Shown: positions 57,136 to 64,000 of the stretch, piece by piece
How positions within the stretch are numbered: position 1 is the stretch's first letter
Layout of the letters: each line of letters begins with the position of its first letter
Source: Actibacterium mucosum KCTC 23349
GTDB taxonomy: Bacteria; Pseudomonadota; Alphaproteobacteria; Rhodobacterales; Rhodobacteraceae
Direction of reading: 5' to 3'
Assembly: GCF_000647975.1 (NCBI RefSeq)
Contig: NZ_JFKE01000004.1
Coordinates: 1-64,000 of the forward strand
Length of the DNA stretch: 64,000 nt
Made by a program: the position numbers and the translations under genes
The notes under the pieces: generated by a model
Databases searched by the model: none
Told to the model about the DNA's origin: nothing
What the model saw: the letters and a program-made list of their open reading frames with translations, nothing else

Positions 57136-57203
57136 TTTACATGCGATTGCATGTAAATGGGTGCGCCTAGAGGATTGTCAAGGTACATGCGTTTGCATAT
57201 TCC
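57136..57203. promoter_or_regulatory. Two MarR-type operators between GST and marR
   Basis: A perfect palindrome with arms TTTACATGC and GCATGTAAA around GATT spans 57136-57157. A weaker second copy, TACATGC-GTTT-GCATATT (57184-57201), lies 46 bases away, just before the MarR start codon. The first sits 15 bases before the GST start. The arrangement suits joint repression of both divergent genes by the MarR protein. Confidence 0.7.
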
Positions 57204-57209
57204 TACCCT

Positions 57210-57638
57210 ATGTCGAACCACACCCAAACCTGGATTGCGCTGGCCCGCGCGCATACTCATCTTTTGACCGGGGTCGAGGCCGGGCTGAAAGCCGCCGGCC
57301 TTCCACCGCTGGCGTGGTACGATGTCCTGTGGGAACTGGAGCAATCCCCCGACCCGATGCGCCCCAAAGATCTGGAGCCTCGGCTGTTGTTACCGCAATA
57401 CGGTTTGTCGCGCCTGCTGTCGCGGATCGAAGCGGCGGGCCTGATTTCCCGACAGCCCGATCCTGCCGATGGGCGTGGTCACTTACTGTCCCTGACACCC
57501 GACGGTCGGGCCACGCGCGCCGCCATGTGGCCGGTTTACGACGCCGCGCTGCGCGCCGGGTTCGACGGGTTGGCCGACCCGCAGCTGGCGCGCCTCACGC
57601 GGTTGTTGTCGCAGATCGGCCCGGCAGACAAAGTTTAA
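57210..57638 (+). CDS. MarR family transcriptional regulator
   Basis: A 142-residue winged-helix regulator (GVEAGLKAAGLPPLAWYDVLWELEQSPDPMRPKDLEPRLLLPQYGLSRLLSRIEAAGLI, RQPDPADGRGHLLSLTPDGRAT). The DxRGxxxxLT wing motif is intact. It is divergent from the GST gene; the operators lie in between and one abuts its own start, so autoregulation is expected. Confidence 0.9.
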   Translation: MSNHTQTWIALARAHTHLLTGVEAGLKAAGLPPLAWYDVLWELEQSPDPMRPKDLEPRLLLPQYGLSRLLSRIEAAGLISRQPDPADGRGHLLSLTPDGRATRAAMWPVYDAALRAGFDGLADPQLARLTRLLSQIGPADKV

Positions 57639-57692
57639 ACTTCGGGGTTTTCATGGGGCCGAAAGATGCAAAACCCCGTTAAACTATGCCAC

Positions 57693-58106
57693 TCAGCCGT
57701 CGGGCGCAAAATGCGCCGCGATGTGGCGCGTATGCGGCCGGTCGCGATGCTCGAACAGGTAAATCCCCTGCCACGTGCCCAACGCCATCCGCCCGCCCGA
57801 CACCGGTATCTGCAAGCTGACCGGCAACAGCGCCGCCTTGATATGCGCGGGCATGTCGTCGGGCCCCTCGTAGGTGTGGGTCAGGTACCCCATCGACGGA
57901 TCGGTGCTGGGTGGCACCAACCGGCGAAAGAAGTTCTGCAGGTCGGTCTGCACCTCGGGATCGGCGTTCTCCTGGATCAGCAAACTGCACGACGTGTGCC
58001 GCACCAACAGCGTCAGCAACCCGTCGCCCTGCACCCAGCGCGCCACCTGGCCGGTGAACTCGTAAAGCCCCGCCCCCCGTGTCGCGATTGTGAACTTCGT
58101 TTGCAT
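57693..58106 (-). CDS. YjbQ family (secondary thiamine-phosphate synthase-type) protein
   Basis: A 137-residue protein of the UPF0047/YjbQ family: [40 protein letters not shown] and the diagnostic end [24 protein letters not shown]. Members weakly complement thiamine-phosphate synthase mutants, but their normal role is not settled. I chose the ATG at 58106. It is divergent from the dienelactone hydrolase gene, 64 bases away. Confidence 0.88.
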   Translation of the reverse strand: MQTKFTIATRGAGLYEFTGQVARWVQGDGLLTLLVRHTSCSLLIQENADPEVQTDLQNFFRRLVPPSTDPSMGYLTHTYEGPDDMPAHIKAALLPVSLQIPVSGGRMALGTWQGIYLFEHRDRPHTRHIAAHFAPDG

Positions 58107-58170
58107 GATCAGCCCCCCGGGCTTGCGCGATTCTGCGCTATCATCTGTGTCATTGCACAGGGAGGCAATC

Positions 58171-59076
58171 ATGAACAAGATGACACCCGAACCCCGGATG
58201 ACCGCCAAGGATTTCGACCAGGAACTCCTTGATCTGTATGACTTTTACGCGCATGGCAAAATCACCAAGCGCGAGTTTCTGGACCGCGCCGGCAAGTTCG
58301 CAGTGGGCGGAGTGACCGCTGTTGCGCTGCTGAGCATGCTCAGCCCGAACTATGCGCTGGCCGAACAGGTCAGCTTTAACGATCCCGACATCACGCCCGA
58401 GTACATCACCTATCCCTCGCCCAACGGCCATGGGCAGGTGCGCGGCTATTACGTGAAACCCGCCGGCGCCACCGGCCCCCTGCCCGCCGTTGTTGTGGTG
58501 CACGAAAACCGCGGCCTGAACCCGTATATCGAGGATGTCGCGCGCCGCGTTGCCAAGGCCGGGTTCATCGCGCTGGCGCCCGACGGGCTGAGCAGCGTCG
58601 GCGGCTATCCGGGCAACGATGCCGAGGGGCGCGAGCTGCAGCGCACCGTCGACCGCACCAAGCTGATGAACGATTTTTTCGCGGCTTATGAATACCTTGC
58701 AGGCCATTCTGATACCACGGGCAAGATCGGCTGCACCGGGTTCTGCTATGGCGGTGGCGTGTGCAACGCCATGGCGGTGGCCTATCCCGAACTGGGCGCC
58801 TCGGTTCCCTATTACGGCCGTCAGGCCCGTGCCGAAGACGTGCCGCGCATCCAGGCGCCGCTGCTGCTGCATTACGGCGAGCTGGACACACGCATCAACG
58901 AAGGCTGGCCGGACTACGAGGCGGCGCTGAAGGCCAACGGCAAAACCTATACCGCGCATATCTATGCCGGCGCCAATCACGGGTTCCACAACGACAGCAC
59001 GCCGCGTTACGACGAAGCGATGGCCGAGCTGTCATGGCAGCGCACCATCGACTTTTTCAAGCAGCACCTGTCGTGA
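58171..59076 (+). CDS. Dienelactone hydrolase family protein with Tat-like signal
   Basis: 301 residues. The catalytic triad pattern is visible: Cys in [10 protein letters not shown], Asp in [13 protein letters not shown] and His in [31 protein letters not shown] is the usual family opening. An early stretch, [26 protein letters not shown], looks like a twin-arginine signal but with Lys-Arg in place of Arg-Arg, preceded by an unusually long n-region of about 35 residues. GGGAGG precedes the ATG at 58171. Substrate unknown. Confidence 0.86.
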   Translation: MNKMTPEPRMTAKDFDQELLDLYDFYAHGKITKREFLDRAGKFAVGGVTAVALLSMLSPNYALAEQVSFNDPDITPEYITYPSPNGHGQVRGYYVKPAGATGPLPAVVVVHENRGLNPYIEDVARRVAKAGFIALAPDGLSSVGGYPGNDAEGRELQRTVDRTKLMNDFFAAYEYLAGHSDTTGKIGCTGFCYGGGVCNAMAVAYPELGASVPYYGRQARAEDVPRIQAPLLLHYGELDTRINEGWPDYEAALKANGKTYTAHIYAGANHGFHNDSTPRYDEAMAELSWQRTIDFFKQHLS

Positions 59077-59092
59077 CCACGGCTCGGGGGCG

Positions 59093-59626
59093 TCAGGCGC
59101 CCTCGACCAGATTCTTGAGGTTTTCCAGACCCTTCTGGTAGTCCGGACCAACCCAGCCATCCATCATCAACCCCATCCAGCGCAGCATGGGGTTGTTGCC
59201 ATTGTCGCTGGTGAAGCCCCAGGTGACCTGCGTGGCGTCGCCCTGCGCGACCAGGTCGAAATAGGCCATCGCGGTGCCCATGTCGCCAAAATCCAGCGCG
59301 GTTTTCAGGTGGCTGGGTGCGGTGGCCTCGACGATCTCCATATTGCCGCTGCCCACTTGCGGGTGGTCCGAGGCCCAGGTCATCGTTGCGCCCACGCCCT
59401 CGGCCACGTCGCCATAGGTCAGCTGCACCTCGGGGTCACGGCTGAGCCAGGGTGACCAGGCTTCGGTCGCTTTCAGGTTGGCGACATGCGGGAAAATCTC
59501 CTCAGCCGGGGCGTCGATCGCGATCGACCGCGCCACGGATGTTTCCTTGGGCAGGAAGAACGCGCCGATCAGAAAAACCGCCAACACCAAGATAACAATA
59601 CGAAAAATCCATTTGAGAACGGACAT
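59093..59626 (-). CDS. Membrane-anchored SRPBCC (polyketide cyclase-like) protein
   Basis: A 177-residue protein. An N-terminal hydrophobic anchor (MSVLKWIFRIVILVLAVFLIGAFF) precedes an SRPBCC domain (VARSIAIDAPAEEIFPHVANLKATEAWSPWL, YGDVAEGVGATMTWASD, GNNPMLRWMGLMMDGWVGPDYQKGLENL). The ligand pocket would face the periplasm. Ligand and role are unknown. It converges on the dienelactone hydrolase gene. Confidence 0.83.
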   Translation of the reverse strand: MSVLKWIFRIVILVLAVFLIGAFFLPKETSVARSIAIDAPAEEIFPHVANLKATEAWSPWLSRDPEVQLTYGDVAEGVGATMTWASDHPQVGSGNMEIVEATAPSHLKTALDFGDMGTAMAYFDLVAQGDATQVTWGFTSDNGNNPMLRWMGLMMDGWVGPDYQKGLENLKNLVEGA

Positions 59627-59697
59627 ACCTACACCTTTTGCTGAAAATTCAGGCACAGGCTACCAGTTTGCCGGATTCGGACAAGGCTGGTGTGGGG

Positions 59698-59981
59698 TCA
59701 GGCAGGGGGGCGTTGGTCGAATAAATGGTTGCCCTGTTCGTCGATGGCCTGTTTCGCCTTGCGGATCGATACCTCGATGGCGACATCCTCGGCGTTGCAG
59801 ACATCGGCACGCACCAGCTGATGGGTCTTTACCGCGCCATCGAAGTCTTTCTCGATCCGCGCGGCTACCCGAAAGCCGCCCGCATCTTTCATCGGTGCGG
59901 CAAAGATGCGGAACCCCTCATAGGTGACGGGTTCCGCCTCGGGCTTGGGTTTGCTGCCAAACAGGCGCGACAGGATCGACA

Positions 59982-59982
<1 letters not shown>
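59698..59982 (-). CDS. HlyU family protein
   Basis: A 94-residue protein: MSILSRLFGSKPKPEAEPVTYEGFRIFAAPMKDAGGFRVAARIEKDF, a small two-layer fold of the HlyU family, a name taken from a Vibrio haemolysin regulator. In this order its function is unproven. The ATG shares one base with the rpoD stop (TGATG), so it is translated with the main sigma factor. Confidence 0.82.
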
Positions 59983-61967
<1,985 letters not shown>

Positions 61968-62085
61968 GTTTTGCTCCTGCTACGGGGCGGGTGATTCGTT
62001 TTGGCGGTTCTGCGAATCAATACCGCGAATCAACCGGATGCACACCCGTTTAGCTGTGTTTCTTTATTCAATCATGGCCGTATCG

Positions 62086-64000
62086 TCACGGCCCCTTATC
62101 TGCGTCCTGCCCAAAGCCGATCTGGTTCAGCAACTCGTCAAAGGCGTTACGCTCTTCCTTGTCCATCCGGGCTCCGTTGGGCCCAACTTCGAATTCCCCG
62201 CGCTCTTCATTGCCGGATCGCCCGGCACTGTTGCGCGCCTCGGCGGCCTGACTGAGCCGCCATGTCAGCCCCTCATCTGCCAGGCCGTCAATATCCTGCA
62301 CGGCCTCGGCCACCTCACGGGCCGATCCGCGCGCCGCTTGCAGTTTCTGAATCTCTTCGCCCAGGCAAAGGGCGGCTTTTTCGGTATTCTGCGGACTGAC
62401 CTGCGGGGGTGATATTTGCACATGGCGCAGTGCAAACAGGTTTTCAAGGGGACCCGTGCCCAAATCCGCCTCCAACTCAGCGCGCAAATTGTCTGCTTCG
62501 GCATGGCGCAGCAGAGCATTTTGCAAGCGTTGATGTTCTGCGCCCGTGAAATCGAGCACTTCCAGCGGGCCTTCGAACTGCGTGATCAGGGTTGGATGGG
62601 TCACGAACCCGGCCAGGATCACAGCTTCGCGCAGTGCTTCGGGAAACTGATCGTCGGCAGCAGCAAGGGCAGAACCTTTGGTGGACGACAGAACCGCGGG
62701 ACCACGCGGCGCAAAACGGCCGCCACGCTTGCCCTGCCCTTGCGGACGCGCCATTCGAAACAATTGCCAACGCAGGTTTCGAATTTCTTCACCGTAATGC
62801 TGCCGGATAGACGGATCCTTGATCCGGCCGATGGCGGCGCGCAGGTCCTTGTCCAGCGCGGCCTTGCGTTCGGGGCTGTCAAAACTTTTACCCTCGGTCT
62901 CGCGTTGCCAAAGCAACTGAACCATGGGTTTGGCCTCATCCAATAGCTTGGCAATGGCGGGGGGGCCTGCGGCACGGATCACGTCATCGGGGTCCTGCCC
63001 CGGTGGCATGACGGCAAAACGCAGCGACTGTCCCGCCTCGATCAGAGGCAATGACAGGTCGATCACCCGCAACGCGGCGGCCATACCGGCCCGGTCCCCA
63101 TCCAGCGCGATGGTCGGCTCGGGTGATATGCGCCAAAGATGAGCCAGCTGATGCTCGGTCACGGCGGTACCCAGGGGCGCCACGGCCGCTGTAAAGCCAG
63201 CCTCCGACAGGGCAATCACGTCCATATACCCCTCGGCCACGATCAACGGCGCACCTTTGCCCGCTGCCTCGCGCGCCCGCGCGTGATTGTAAAGACTGCG
63301 GCCTTTGTCGAACAACTCGGTCTCGGGCGAGTTCAGGTATTTCGCTTTGTCATCCGGATCCATTGCGCGACCGCCAAAGGCGATGGCCCGACCGCGCGCG
63401 TCGCGGATCGGAAACATGATGCGGTCGCGGAACGTGTCATAGGGCTTGCCGCCACGGTTCGACGGTTTGGCAAGGCCCGCGGCCAGAATCAGATCTTCGT
63501 CAACGGACTTGCCGCGCAAGTGGTCCCAAAGCGCCTGCCAACCGCCGGGGGCATAGCCGATCTCCCACCGGGCCAGCGCCTCGTCTTGCAGGCCCCGCCC
63601 CGCCAGATACTGCCGCGCAGGCGAGCCCGCACCTGTTTGCAGCTGCAGGCGGAAGAACTGCACGGCAAGTTCCATGACCTCATGCAACTGCGTGCGCCGG
63701 TCCGCCTTTTCTCGGGCGCGCGGATCGCTGGCCGGCATTTGCATTCCCGCCTCGCCGGCCAAGATCTCCACCGCTTCCATGAAGCCGACATTTTCGGTCT
63801 CGCGCACGAAGGTGATCGCATCCCCTTTGGCGTGGCAGCCGAAGCAATAGTAATACCCTTTGCGATCGTCGACGTGGAAGCTGGCAGTTTTCTCCTGGTG
63901 GAACGGGCAAGGTGCCCACATGTCGCCCTTGGCCTGGTTCGATTTGTGGCTGTCCCACATGACCTTGCGGCCCACCACGTCGCTGAGCGACAGGCGGGTG
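62086..64000 (-). CDS. dnaG: DNA primase (5' end beyond the window)
   Basis: Synthesises RNA primers at the replication fork. The frame remains open to the window edge (TRLSLSDVVGRKVMWDSHKS), so the first few codons are missing. The CHC2 zinc finger is intact (CPFHQEKTASFHV, YYYCFGCHAKGDAI), followed by the TOPRIM catalytic core (LIVAEGYMDVIALSEAG, ALDGDRAGMAAALRV) and the helicase-binding C terminus. Its neighbour downstream is rpoD, 118 bases on. Confidence 0.97.
   Translation of the reverse strand, partial: TRLSLSDVVGRKVMWDSHKSNQAKGDMWAPCPFHQEKTASFHVDDRKGYYYCFGCHAKGDAITFVRETENVGFMEAVEILAGEAGMQMPASDPRAREKADRRTQLHEVMELAVQFFRLQLQTGAGSPARQYLAGRGLQDEALARWEIGYAPGGWQALWDHLRGKSVDEDLILAAGLAKPSNRGGKPYDTFRDRIMFPIRDARGRAIAFGGRAMDPDDKAKYLNSPETELFDKGRSLYNHARAREAAGKGAPLIVAEGYMDVIALSEAGFTAAVAPLGTAVTEHQLAHLWRISPEPTIALDGDRAGMAAALRVIDLSLPLIEAGQSLRFAVMPPGQDPDDVIRAAGPPAIAKLLDEAKPMVQLLWQRETEGKSFDSPERKAALDKDLRAAIGRIKDPSIRQHYGEEIRNLRWQLFRMARPQGQGKRGGRFAPRGPAVLSSTKGSALAAADDQFPEALREAVILAGFVTHPTLITQFEGPLEVLDFTGAEHQRLQNALLRHAEADNLRAELEADLGTGPLENLFALRHVQISPPQVSPQNTEKAALCLGEEIQKLQAARGSAREVAEAVQDIDGLADEGLTWRLSQAAEARNSAGRSGNEERGEFEVGPNGARMDKEERNAFDELLNQIGFGQDADKGP

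Overview
The window is a 64 kb, GC-rich, densely coding stretch of chromosome from an alphaproteobacterium. It fits the Roseobacter group of the Rhodobacterales best. Evidence: a primase-rpoD pair, RpoH, CarD, an alphaproteobacterial tRNA-His lacking an encoded G-1 and carrying A73, a GTTC-N7-GTTC SOS box ahead of mmcB, several small families typical of this order (DUF6476, DUF6324, DUF4389), and a UgpBAEC transporter. The species cannot be named from the sequence alone. No rRNA, CRISPR array, prophage, insertion sequence or plasmid gene was seen. About 70 protein genes and one tRNA are supported.

Layout. 0-6 kb (minus strand): pgm, a 2H-phosphoesterase-like gene and a TIM-barrel sugar isomerase, then egtD-egtB-DUF427, an ergothioneine module with overlapping or nearly touching genes. 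6-12 kb (plus): a glycerol-3-phosphate type ABC importer with two tandem ugpB paralogues, then ugpA, ugpE and ugpC. 12-23 kb: orphan hypotheticals, metY behind a hairpin that reaches into its ribosome-binding site, a SIMPL protein, an unusual 808-residue GspL/PilM-like plus PilP/GspC-like protein, hppD with a divergent Lrp regulator, and a CPA2 antiporter. 22.7-27.7 kb (minus): TPR protein, SUV3-like helicase, S4 protein, 7Fe ferredoxin and CarD, with an intrinsic terminator between ferredoxin and carD. 27.7-34.7 kb: SCP2 protein, lysophospholipase, oligoendopeptidase F, DUF4389, a Tat-exported DUF3179 protein, an EEP nuclease-fold membrane protein and a Gfo/Idh oxidoreductase. 34.8-38.4 kb: rpoH, rluD, DUF6476, a CDP-alcohol phosphatidyltransferase and TetR; DUF6476 overlaps opposite-strand neighbours at both ends.

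38.5-46.5 kb holds several small, locally regulated gene sets with readable operators: a TetR cluster, a MarR-GNAT fusion, an SOS-boxed mmcB-kinase pair, an ArsR-AHSA1 pair and a LysR-methyltransferase pair. tRNA-His and two candidate micro-proteins lie in the same stretch. 46.6-56.4 kb is the riboflavin region (nrdR-ribD and ribE-orphan-ribB-ribH-nusB, minus strand) interrupted by a three-gene plus-strand capsule export and Kdo-linker set (kpsS, kpsD/wza-like, kpsC). 56.4-64 kb: GST with a divergent MarR, YjbQ, dienelactone hydrolase, SRPBCC protein, HlyU, rpoD, and dnaG running off the right edge.

Most of the window is housekeeping. The best candidates for undescribed biology are the 16.7-19.1 kb secretion-like fusion protein, a 79-nt cloverleaf-like element at 44653-44731, the head-to-head palindromic start shared by rluD and DUF6476, the terminator in the carD leader, and the matched hairpins ahead of the two ugpB genes. 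Operators and RNA structures were found by eye; none was tested computationally.
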